This document shows, piece by piece, positions 1-5,794 of a stretch of 6,434 bases of DNA. The position numbers and the translations under genes are program-made. The number at the start of each line of letters is the position of its first letter. The stretch's first letter is position 1. Source of the DNA: Alphaproteobacteria bacterium (GTDB lineage: Bacteria; Pseudomonadota; Alphaproteobacteria; Puniceispirillales; Puniceispirillaceae); assembly GCA_009936885.1 (NCBI GenBank), contig JAACDT010000311.1, positions 1-6,434 on the forward strand, given 5' to 3'. The notes under the pieces were generated by a model. That model did not search any database, was not told the DNA's origin, and was given only the letters and a program-made list of their open reading frames with translations.

Positions 1-1163
1 AAGGCCACAGCAACAAATACATTATCTGGGTTGCGTTTTCTGGCGAAATAGCAAACCGCGATGATGGATATAAAAAATACTGTGCCACTTATCAGACCGA
101 TTATGCCTACTTCCCCTGCCATTTGGATATAAAAATTATGCGGATGTGTATGACATTTTAAATCTTGTCTATCTGCAATTATATCTGGACATAATTCTCT
201 AAAGGCTGCTGTCCCAACGCCTAGAATAGGGGCCTGCTGAAACGCCACAATACCTGGCATCATCGAGCGATAATAAGGACTTTCGCTTTGGGTAGGGAGC
301 TGATTTATAAAGGAGGTAACAAATCTTTCACTCATTTCAGGGCGTGCCTGAAGCAATAAAAATACGGCCACTATTTCGATCGCGACTAGCAGAAAATATC
401 GATTCGATTTTGGCTTCCACATGAGGCCAGCAAGCATGCCAGAACAGGCACATATTAGAAAGTTAATTCTCTCGCCCGTTAATATACTAAAAATAAGGGT
501 AATAAGAGATAAAAGCGCTGCAATTGCAGCAATATTGGGGCGTGCAGACACGGCGAGTGCAACCATTACAAGAAAAGAAGGAAGACCAACTTTTGCAAGA
601 TAATTACCAGAGGTAAGATCGCCATAAGGCCAACTTAATCTTCCGTGCACTTGTCCAACAAAATATAACTCAGCACTGAGAATGACACACATAACAATCA
701 TTGCTGCTGCTGTAGTTAACAGCATTGCATAAATTAGCCTCTTGTCGGTACCTAGCCAAAATACGCATGCCATTGCAAATAACGGAAACCTGAACCAAAT
801 AAATGCCTCCGTAAAGGCATATAATGGAATTTTTGAAAAAACTGCTGAAATGAGACATACTGCCCAGAAAACAAAAGCAGCTTTCACCCAGAATACCTCA
901 AGAAATCGACCCTCTTTTAATTTAAGGGAGCGTGCAATAAACCCTAGGCAAATGATGGAAATCCAGGCATCAGCTGGACTTCTTTCGATCAATAAAATAA
1001 ATGGGCCTATCAGCCAAAAAATTCGCCAAACTCTCTCAGATACAGGCAATTCAGATAACGCGTGTAAGGTATCTCGACAGATTTTATGTGCAGCTTTCCA
1101 TGCAAAAAACGTCTCACCTAAAATAGAAAAATGGCTGGACAAAATAGAATGTTCCGAGGTCAA
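1..1163 (-). CDS. O-antigen ligase / Wzy-C family membrane protein (3' end beyond the window)
   Basis: This minus-strand frame is open from the region near 1214 to base 1 with no stop, so the C-terminus is cut off. Family members are inner-membrane proteins that join O-antigen or related polysaccharide to a lipid carrier or core on the periplasmic side. Visible support: many hydrophobic helices, the segment RLSWPYGDLTSGNY (about 641-601), TGERINFL (479-456), a large periplasmic loop with ILGVGTAAFRELCPD, and the family hallmark HPHNFYIQMAGEVGIIGL (about 146-93), whose His-x-His-Asn belongs to the conserved ligase loop. The start is uncertain. There is no in-frame ATG before 773, which would delete several helices. 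In-frame candidates are GTG at 1214, TTG at 1163 and TTG at 1142, none with a good Shine-Dalgarno sequence. I use 1163, giving 387 codons in the window. Glycan specificity cannot be told; other Wzy-C proteins (Wzy polymerase, protein O-oligosaccharyltransferase) are possible. Confidence 0.85.
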   Translation of the reverse strand, partial: MTSEHSILSSHFSILGETFFAWKAAHKICRDTLHALSELPVSERVWRIFWLIGPFILLIERSPADAWISIICLGFIARSLKLKEGRFLEVFWVKAAFVFWAVCLISAVFSKIPLYAFTEAFIWFRFPLFAMACVFWLGTDKRLIYAMLLTTAAAMIVMCVILSAELYFVGQVHGRLSWPYGDLTSGNYLAKVGLPSFLVMVALAVSARPNIAAIAALLSLITLIFSILTGERINFLICACSGMLAGLMWKPKSNRYFLLVAIEIVAVFLLLQARPEMSERFVTSFINQLPTQSESPYYRSMMPGIVAFQQAPILGVGTAAFRELCPDIIADRQDLKCHTHPHNFYIQMAGEVGIIGLISGTVFFISIIAVCYFARKRNPDNVFVAVA

Positions 1164-1192
1164 TATTTTGAATAAATAAGAGCGATATGTAT

Positions 1193-1209
1193 AAATACTT
1201 GCAGTATTT
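1193..1209. promoter_or_regulatory. Interrupted palindrome AAATACT-TGC-AGTATTT, candidate operator
   Basis: There are two perfect 7-base arms, AAATACT and AGTATTT, around a 3-base spacer. It lies about 100 bases upstream of the GTG start of the Fe-S subunit and 30 bases upstream of the TTG start proposed for the ligase. Size and symmetry suit a dimeric regulator, but no regulator gene lies in the window and the binding protein is unknown. On the plus strand it is followed by a few T residues, so a small terminator-like hairpin is also possible, though the arms are A/T-rich and the stem would be weak. Confidence 0.45.
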
Positions 1210-1295
1210 TTCACAAGGAAAAATATTAGGCTTCCCTGTTTGGTTTAAATTATCTACCATTAGATTGGGTTTGTTTTGCAAGTTAAAATGATTTT

Positions 1296-1300
1296 GGGAG
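1296..1300 (+). promoter_or_regulatory. Shine-Dalgarno GGGAG that fixes the GTG start of the Fe-S subunit
   Basis: GGGAG lies 8 bases before GTG at 1309. Longer in-frame alternatives, TTG at 1276 and ATG at 1288, lack a good ribosome site. Starting at 1309 gives the N-terminus [10 protein letters not shown], which fits the first beta strand of the ferredoxin-like domain in this family. Confidence 0.7.
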
Positions 1301-1308
1301 AAATCGAC

Positions 1309-1776
1309 GTGACACAGGTAACGCTAATGGTTAACGGAACACTGCACAAAGAAAATGTGTTTGACTATATGTTGCTTGCTGATTTTATAAGAGAAAAACT
1401 TAAACTAACAGGAACGCATGTCGGCTGTGATACAAGCCAATGTGGAGCATGTGTCATTCATATCGATGGAATATCGGTAAAATCTTGTACCATGTTGGCT
1501 GTCCAAGCAGATGGATGTAATATTACAACAATAGAGGGCTTAGCTGATGGGGATGTTTTGCATCCAATGCAACAAGCATTTCACGAAAATCATGGACTAC
1601 AATGTGGTTTTTGCACCCCAGGCATGATTATGAGTGCAATCGAATTAATTGATGGGAAGCCTGATATATCAGAGGCTGAGATCAGGCAAGGGCTTGAAGG
1701 TAACTTATGCAGATGCACGGGATACCAGAATATTGTTAAATCGGTTCAAGAAGCAGCAAAGGTTGAGCGAAGTTAA
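1309..1776 (+). CDS. [2Fe-2S] subunit of a xanthine dehydrogenase/CO dehydrogenase-family enzyme (CoxS-like)
   Basis: This is the small iron-sulfur subunit of the molybdenum hydroxylase family, which passes electrons from the molybdenum centre to FAD; it is predicted to be cytoplasmic. From GTG 1309 it has 155 residues, normal for the family. The N-terminal plant-ferredoxin domain has Cys40, Cys45, Cys48 and Cys60 ([13 protein letters not shown], then SCTM). The C-terminal helical domain has Cys99, Cys102, Cys134 and Cys136 ([10 protein letters not shown] and [10 protein letters not shown]). All eight cluster ligands are present, as is Gln98, which sits beside the molybdopterin in known structures. 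It is first in an operon with the FAD subunit 60 bases downstream. The molybdopterin-binding large subunit expected beside it is missing from the window. The substrate cannot be inferred from this subunit, so no symbol is given. Confidence 0.95.
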   Translation: MTQVTLMVNGTLHKENVFDYMLLADFIREKLKLTGTHVGCDTSQCGACVIHIDGISVKSCTMLAVQADGCNITTIEGLADGDVLHPMQQAFHENHGLQCGFCTPGMIMSAIELIDGKPDISEAEIRQGLEGNLCRCTGYQNIVKSVQEAAKVERS

Positions 1777-1793
1777 GGGTGTGTTTCCCTTAA
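1773..1793 (+). other. Perfect 7-bp stem-loop at the stop codon of the Fe-S gene
   Basis: TTAAGGG (1773-1779) and CCCTTAA (1787-1793) are exact inverted complements around the loop TGTGTTT. The left arm includes the TAA stop at 1774-1776. No T-run follows (ATTCGAG comes next), so it is a poor intrinsic terminator. It could stabilise or help process the operon transcript and change the ratio of the two subunits. It lies in the largest gap of the operon, 60 bases. Confidence 0.5.
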
Positions 1794-1836
1794 ATTCGAG
1801 CTATATCTGAGTAAATCATAATAACAGGAAATAAAT

Positions 1837-2637
1837 ATGTATTCATTCAACTACCTTAAACCTGTTTCAATTGAAGATGCTGCAGATCTGTTATCTGAAT
1901 CAGATGAGCATAAGGTGATTTCAGGTGGTATGACCTTAATACCAACCTTAAAACAGCGATTGGCACGCGTTGAACACCTAATTGGGCTGGAAAAATGCGG
2001 GCTTAATGAAATTAAATTGGATGGTGAATTACTGAAAATCGGCGCAATGACAACGCATGCTGAAGTATCTGAATCAGATATTGTAGTCATGGAAAACCCT
2101 GCTATTGCGGAACTCGCCTCTCATATTGGTGACAGGCAGGTTCGCAATCGTGGAACTATTGGCGGCTCGCTTGCTAATAATGATCCCTCCGCCTGTTATC
2201 CGGCAGCAATACTCGGACTGGGCGGTATAATTCATACCACGAAGCGTGATATTAAAGCAGAAGAATTCTTTGTTGATTTGTTCGAAACAGCGTTAGAAGA
2301 AGATGAAATTATAACAGCGGTTAGTCTTCCCAAGCCTGATGCCGCAGCATATGAGAAATTTCCAAATCCGGCCTCTCGTTATGCAATGGTAGGCGTTTTT
2401 GTTGCTAAGTTTAATTCTGAGATCAGAGTCGCGGTTACAGGAGCTGGCGAAGAAGGCGTCTTTAGATGTTCTGAGATTGAAACTGCCTTATTGAAAGCGT
2501 TTTCGTCAGAGTCACTATCTGATATTACTATCTCAGCAGATGGATTAATGAGTGATATCCATGCCGAAGCTGATTATCGAGCACATTTAATAGTGGAGAT
2601 GGCAAAGCGTGCTGTAACAAAATCAGCTAGGCGCTAG
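1837..2637 (+). CDS. FAD-binding subunit of a xanthine dehydrogenase/CO dehydrogenase-family enzyme (CoxM-like)
   Basis: This is the medium flavoprotein subunit that takes electrons from the [2Fe-2S] subunit and hands them to an acceptor. It has 266 residues, slightly short but within the usual range. The ATG has AGGA at 1826-1829, 7 bases upstream. Both FAD signatures are visible: SGGMTLIPTLKQRLA at residues 29-43 (the AGGHSLIP-type loop) and RNRGTIGGSLANNDPSACYPA at about 103-123 (the TIGGSLA loop). IGAMTTHAEV (68-77) and HIGDRQVRNRG (96-106) are also typical, and the C-terminal YRAHL (247-251) matches the end of the CO-dehydrogenase flavoprotein C domain. It follows its Fe-S partner in the same operon and is followed after 15 bases by a transporter, where a large catalytic subunit would normally be expected. 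The electron acceptor is unknown. Confidence 0.94.
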   Translation: MYSFNYLKPVSIEDAADLLSESDEHKVISGGMTLIPTLKQRLARVEHLIGLEKCGLNEIKLDGELLKIGAMTTHAEVSESDIVVMENPAIAELASHIGDRQVRNRGTIGGSLANNDPSACYPAAILGLGGIIHTTKRDIKAEEFFVDLFETALEEDEIITAVSLPKPDAAAYEKFPNPASRYAMVGVFVAKFNSEIRVAVTGAGEEGVFRCSEIETALLKAFSSESLSDITISADGLMSDIHAEADYRAHLIVEMAKRAVTKSARR

Positions 2638-2652
2638 AACATATCCTGGAAT

Positions 2653-3855
2653 ATGATAGAGCTTTTAAATAATCCAGCCTTCAGGACTTTGTTTGTTGCG
2701 CAAATCATTGCTTTAACCGGCACAGGGCTCACTACCATAGCGCTCGCTTTGCTTGCTTATGAACTTGCTGCTGGCGAGGCAGGTATTGTACTTGGAACTG
2801 CACTCGCGATAAAAATGATTGCCTATGTTTTTATTTCTCCAGTTATTACAGGTCTAACCGTAAATAGCAGAAAAAAACAGTACCTTATTTTCTTGAATAT
2901 TGGGCGTGCGCTCTTTGTAATTTCTTTGTTTTATGTAAGTGCAATCTGGCAAATTTATATTATTATATTTTGTCTTCAAGCATTATCTGCAGGGTTTACA
3001 CCTATCTATCAATCGGTGATTTCAGATATCTTAACGGAGGATAGCTTATTTATCAAAGGCTCCTCTTTATCCAGAATAGCGTATAATCTAGAGAATATAC
3101 TTAGCCCTACAATTGCCATCCTCATACTTGCCTTTATGGATTACACGTCGTTTTTTATTGTAAATGCAATCTGTTTTGGTGTTTCAGCACTGCTGATTCT
3201 AGTTACTTATTTCCCGCAAGCAGGCATACAAGAAAAAGTGACCATCTCTTTCTGGAAGCGCTCCATAAGTGGTGTTGCGCTCTTTTTTAATAATAGAAAG
3301 TTAGCAGCAATATTATGTTTGAATATGGTCATCGCAGCATCTGGCGCGATGATTATTGTGAATAGTGTTACGATAATTCAAGGGTTTTTTAACTTGTCAG
3401 AAAGCGAGCTTGCCATCGCCATGCTGTTTTATGGGATTGGCGCTATTATATCAGCCATATTCATCTTTTTAATAAGTGGTAAAGTGAATTATAAAGCCAT
3501 TATGCTACTAGGCGCATTTCTTACATTTATTATAAGTTTTGCCTCTGCATTCATACAGTCCTATTCGCAGCTTGTATTATCGTGGGCATGCTTTGGATTT
3601 GCCTCTACTTTTATTTTGGTTCCTATTGGCCAATTATTGAGAGCAGAAACAATTGAGAATAATAGGACAGCAATTTTTGGCGCACAATTTAGTCTTTCTC
3701 ACGCCTGTTGGTTGATTACTTATCCATTATTAGGATATCTTCTAGTACTAGTCGGTCTCAAGGTTAGCTTCCTTATTATTGCAGGTATTGTGTTAAGCTC
3801 AACACTGATAGCTTGGTTTTTATGGTATAGTCCAAAAGGCAAATTATTCAGTTAA
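2653..3855 (+). CDS. Major facilitator superfamily transporter (12 helices expected)
   Basis: This 400-residue, strongly hydrophobic inner-membrane protein has the length and helix pattern of a 12-helix MFS carrier. The first two helices cover about residues 12-36 and 43-68 (LFVAQIIALTGTGLTTIA, then GIVLGTALAIKMIAYVF). The charged loop GLTVNSRKKQ (67-76) occupies the MFS motif A site but is degenerate, lacking the usual Asp. A long middle loop around 188-208 separates the two halves. The opening NPAFRTLFVAQIIALTGTGL is typical of the efflux-like MFS group that includes macrolide-, siderophore- and nickel-export-type proteins. Substrate and direction cannot be read from sequence. The gene starts 15 bases after the FAD gene with only a weak GGA just before the ATG, so translational coupling is likely. 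Its place in the operon suggests it moves the substrate or product of the neighbouring enzymes. Confidence 0.9.
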   Translation: MIELLNNPAFRTLFVAQIIALTGTGLTTIALALLAYELAAGEAGIVLGTALAIKMIAYVFISPVITGLTVNSRKKQYLIFLNIGRALFVISLFYVSAIWQIYIIIFCLQALSAGFTPIYQSVISDILTEDSLFIKGSSLSRIAYNLENILSPTIAILILAFMDYTSFFIVNAICFGVSALLILVTYFPQAGIQEKVTISFWKRSISGVALFFNNRKLAAILCLNMVIAASGAMIIVNSVTIIQGFFNLSESELAIAMLFYGIGAIISAIFIFLISGKVNYKAIMLLGAFLTFIISFASAFIQSYSQLVLSWACFGFASTFILVPIGQLLRAETIENNRTAIFGAQFSLSHACWLITYPLLGYLLVLVGLKVSFLIIAGIVLSSTLIAWFLWYSPKGKLFS

Positions 3856-3870
3856 AGTAGAAAGAATTTT

Positions 3871-4854
3871 ATGAAATTATCAATTGCTTGTGTAGCGACA
3901 GATAGAAGTCGTCCTATATCCAACGGGGATGTAACATCAGATAAGTATGAATTTGACGTTCACTTTGGGGAGCCTGAAGAATTATTTCGGATTGCGTTGC
4001 AGGAAGCGCGATATGATATTACCGAATTATCAATGGGCAGTCATATTACCAAAACGGCACGGGGTGATTCTCAGTATATTGGCATTCCTGTTTTTCCATC
4101 ACGAGCGTTCAGGCATTCTGGCATATTTATTCGCTCTGATAAAAATATAAAATCTCTTGCAGATTTAAAGGGATTGCGGGTTGGGGTTCCGGAATTTCAA
4201 CAGACAGCTGGAATTTGGCTACGCGGCTTAATGGCTGATGAATATGGCGTTAAAAGCGATGATGTATCTTGGAGAGTTGGATCGTTAAACGCGCCTGGCC
4301 CAGGAGAGCGCATGAAAATAGCACTGCCAGAGCATATGGATGTGCATTCAATCAAACAGGGCGAATATCTGGATCAGCTTATTACAGAGGGTGAAATAGA
4401 TGCCATATTCTCCCCAAGAGAGCCGAATAGTCTGTTAGATCCAAAGGTACCTGTAAAACGGTTATTTGACGATGTACCAGCAGCAGAGCGAGCTTATTGC
4501 CAGAAAACAGGCTTCTTTCCCATAATGCATTGTCTGGCAGTAAAGAAAACATTATTAGAAGAATATCCAGATTTGCCAGAGCATTTATTTAAGCTCTTTG
4601 CTAAAGCAAAAAAATTTAGTTTAGATGAGATGTTGCTTGGAAATGTTCTACGTGTATCGCTGCCATGGCTGAAGGAACTTCATACAGAATTTGCGAGTTT
4701 AATGGGTGGTAATCCATGGCCATATGGCTTGTCTGTGAATCAGGCTGAGATATCGGCTTTGATACGTTATGCGGTAATGGATGGCATTGCTGTTAAGGAA
4801 ATAGAGCCAAGCGAGTTGTTTCATCCAAATACGCATGGATTGATGGATTATTGA
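3871..4854 (+). CDS. 4,5-dihydroxyphthalate decarboxylase-like protein
   Basis: This 327-residue protein resembles the 4,5-dihydroxyphthalate decarboxylase family (Pht5-type), which removes one carboxylate from 4,5-dihydroxyphthalate to give protocatechuate; members have a type 2 periplasmic-binding-protein-like fold. Visible family segments are FDVHFGEPEELFRIAL (28-43), YDITELSMGSHI (48-59), FRHSGIFIR (80-88), LADLKGLRVGVPEFQQTAGIW (about 96-116), TGFFPIMHCLAVK (213-225) and, near the end, PWPYGLSVN with the SELFHPNT tail. Length is normal. There is no signal peptide, so it is predicted to be cytoplasmic and not a transport-binding protein. It is the last gene of the operon, 15 bases after the transporter, with a weak AG-rich ribosome site. 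No phthalate dioxygenase or dehydrogenase gene accompanies it, so the real substrate may be another aromatic or heterocyclic acid. Confidence 0.82.
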   Translation: MKLSIACVATDRSRPISNGDVTSDKYEFDVHFGEPEELFRIALQEARYDITELSMGSHITKTARGDSQYIGIPVFPSRAFRHSGIFIRSDKNIKSLADLKGLRVGVPEFQQTAGIWLRGLMADEYGVKSDDVSWRVGSLNAPGPGERMKIALPEHMDVHSIKQGEYLDQLITEGEIDAIFSPREPNSLLDPKVPVKRLFDDVPAAERAYCQKTGFFPIMHCLAVKKTLLEEYPDLPEHLFKLFAKAKKFSLDEMLLGNVLRVSLPWLKELHTEFASLMGGNPWPYGLSVNQAEISALIRYAVMDGIAVKEIEPSELFHPNTHGLMDY

Positions 4855-4856
4855 CG

Positions 4857-4911
4857 ATGGTGCAAATATCTGTTTTGACAGGCCCTTATTTTATTACAGA
4901 TAAATCACCAT
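4857..4911. terminator. Two-tier inverted repeat at the convergent gene junction, candidate terminator
   Basis: ATGGTG (4857-4862) pairs with CACCAT (4906-4911), and inside it TATCTGT (4867-4873) pairs exactly with ACAGATA (4896-4902), leaving a small internal loop and a 22-base apical loop. It begins 2 bases after the decarboxylase-like gene's stop and covers the last codons of the opposite gene, where a bidirectional terminator is expected. Against this, no clean T-run follows on either side and the apical loop is long. A 23-codon frame from ATG 4857 lies in the same bases and is not called a gene. Confidence 0.4.
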
Positions 4912-5383
4912 TATATCGTGCCACATAAAAATGACGTTTTGATGCCCAGAAGCATTTTTTTTCATCTGGAATAACAGCGATGAAATCTGTTGTTTCCCGA
5001 AATGAAAAGCGCTGTTTGCATCCAAGGTAACGAACAAATAGATGATCTGGCCGGATATCTATTTTACCAATGGGCGATTCCTTGACTATTATGTCTTCAG
5101 TATCGCTTTTGAAGCAATGTCCGGTTTTGTTGCCACGACAATTTTTTGCTGTTGAATTTGTCACCTTCAGATAGGAAAATATCCCGTCTGTTACCCTGAA
5201 CCCTTCATTATCAAACATATAACAGCCATCATCAGGGGCTTTGGTACGATTAGAAAACTCGCATGTAAACCAAACGCCATTCCAGACTACATTAGTATCA
5301 GCATTTGATGAATTGATAGCTGGCAAATATAAGATGATGATAGCCAATAAATAGCGATTTAAAACGGCTCGTAAATGATGCAT
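4886..5383 (-). CDS. Predicted exported protein with six cysteines, family not recognised
   Basis: I do not recognise this 165-residue protein. Its N-terminus is a typical Sec signal peptide: basic residues (Arg5, Arg10), a hydrophobic core LLAIIILYLPAI at about 12-23, and likely cleavage after Ser-Asn-Ala28. No Cys follows the cleavage region, so it is not a lipoprotein. The mature part has six cysteines at 41, 54, 82, 90, 122 and 144, an even number suited to three disulfides in the periplasm, and alternating hydrophobic strands suggesting a small beta-rich domain. AAAGGA upstream of the ATG (complement of 5390-5395) is a good ribosome site. It is convergent with the operon on one side and lies 91 bases downstream of the small membrane protein gene on the other. 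That 91-base gap (5384-5474) shows no convincing promoter or terminator. Confidence 0.75.
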   Translation of the reverse strand: MHHLRAVLNRYLLAIIILYLPAINSSNADTNVVWNGVWFTCEFSNRTKAPDDGCYMFDNEGFRVTDGIFSYLKVTNSTAKNCRGNKTGHCFKSDTEDIIVKESPIGKIDIRPDHLFVRYLGCKQRFSFRETTDFIAVIPDEKKCFWASKRHFYVARYNGDLSVIK

Positions 5384-5474
5384 TAGCTGTCCTTTTATAA
5401 GTGCCTACCTGATTTCTTTTGGTAATTAATATTCAATTTTCCAACTCTGTTTTTTAGCTAATAGGGTATCCTTA

Positions 5475-5711
5475 CTAGAACCAGCGAATCATGCCAATAA
5501 GTCCAGCTGACGCGTAGAAAACTTGTAGTAATAAAATCCCCCGAAACTTATTTCTATACGCCCAAATGGCAATTGAAATGGCTGAAATTAAGAGTAACAG
5601 GAAACCCAGAAATTCGGCACCTATATTAAAAGCGATTAACATTGAATAGAGTATTGCTGTTAGAACGCCAAACCATTCTAGAATTAAATTCTGTGTGGAT
5701 TTTGGAAACAT
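5475..5711 (-). CDS. Small three-helix membrane protein resembling half of a PnuC/SWEET-type transporter
   Basis: This 78-residue protein has three predicted helices at about 12-30, 33-50 and 57-75, with a basic loop AYRNKFRG between the last two. The C-terminal LLLQVFYASAGLIGMIRWF resembles the end of PnuC vitamin transporters, where an LLQ-x-x-F segment is followed by an aromatic stretch ending in RW or QW. The start EWFGVLTAILYSMLIAFNI also suits a PnuC/SemiSWEET triple-helix bundle. Full PnuC has seven helices (3+1+3), so a three-helix protein would need to dimerise, as SemiSWEETs do. The ATG has GAGG (complement of 5717-5720) about 5 bases upstream. It is transcribed away from the HIT gene. 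Family assignment is inferred from a short, hydrophobic sequence; an unrelated small membrane protein remains possible. Confidence 0.75.
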   Translation of the reverse strand: MFPKSTQNLILEWFGVLTAILYSMLIAFNIGAEFLGFLLLLISAISIAIWAYRNKFRGILLLQVFYASAGLIGMIRWF

Positions 5712-5749
5712 GTCCGCCTCTAAAAATGAAATTTCACTATTATTATGTA

Positions 5750-5775
5750 TTGATATATATTCATTTGTCTATAAT
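5750..5775 (+). promoter_or_regulatory. Candidate promoter for the HIT gene (TTGATA ... TATAAT)
   Basis: A perfect TATAAT lies at 5770-5775, about 67 bases before the TTG start. TTGATA at 5750-5755 matches a -35 well, but the 14-base spacing is shorter than the usual 16-18, so the true -35 may differ or the promoter may need an activator. The predicted transcription start, near 5782, would fall in the palindrome at 5778-5789. Confidence 0.4.
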
Positions 5776-5782
5776 CGCCCAA
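5754..5782 (-). promoter_or_regulatory. Weak candidate promoter for the small membrane protein gene
   Basis: On the minus strand, TTGGGC (complement of 5777-5782) and TATATA (complement of 5754-5759) are spaced 17 bases apart. Each matches the consensus only partly. It would overlap the HIT-gene promoter face to face, so the two could compete. Confidence 0.25.
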
Positions 5783-5789
5783 ATTTGGG
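5778..5789. promoter_or_regulatory. Perfect 12-bp palindrome CCCAAATTTGGG, candidate operator
   Basis: This uninterrupted palindrome sits 2 bases downstream of the TATAAT at 5770-5775 and overlaps the minus-strand TTGGGC element. A protein bound here could block both divergent promoters. The binding factor is unknown. Confidence 0.5.
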
Positions 5790-5794
5790 ATATC

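Larger units (their letters stand above)
1164..1308. promoter_or_regulatory. Divergent control region between the ligase and the Fe-S/FAD operon
   Basis: These 145 bases lie between two genes that point away from each other, so they should carry promoters for both. I see a 17-nt interrupted palindrome at 1193-1209, a short inverted repeat ATCTA-CCAT-TAGAT at 1252-1265, and a TGGT-N11-ACCA pair at 1241-1259. The AT-rich stretch 1244-1256 could hold a -10 element for the plus-strand operon, but I find no convincing -35/-10 pair on either strand. If the ligase starts at GTG 1214 instead of TTG 1163, the first palindrome falls inside that gene. Confidence 0.5.

Noticed and set aside
421..1179. 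Plus-strand open frames at 421-603 and 742-1179, and a minus-strand frame at 670-858
   Set aside because: They lie wholly inside the O-antigen ligase gene, show no protein-like motifs, and the ligase frame is continuous with clear family motifs.
1276..1308. Longer N-terminus for the Fe-S subunit starting at TTG 1276 or ATG 1288
   Set aside because: Neither has a good ribosome site, while GTG 1309 has GGGAG at 8 bases and gives the normal family N-terminus.
1851..2090. Minus-strand open frame of 79 codons
   Set aside because: It is antisense to the FAD subunit's conserved FAD-binding region and looks like a composition shadow.
1309..2637. Calling the pair a carbon monoxide dehydrogenase
   Set aside because: The Fe-S and FAD subunits are shared across many molybdenum hydroxylases, and the large subunit that would show the CO-dehydrogenase active-site motif is absent.
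3947..4150. Plus-strand open frame of 67 codons
   Set aside because: It is an out-of-frame shadow inside the decarboxylase-like gene, whose own frame is well supported.
4857..4928. 23-codon frame from ATG 4857 directly after the decarboxylase-like stop
   Set aside because: It has no ribosome site, no recognisable remnant of another gene, and its bases are explained by the inverted repeat and the opposite-strand gene.
5384..5474. Possible promoter or terminator in the 91-base gap, including the TTAGCTAA palindrome at 5454-5461
   Set aside because: No well-spaced -35/-10 pair or GC-rich hairpin with T-run could be found, and an 8-base palindrome in AT-rich DNA is weak evidence.
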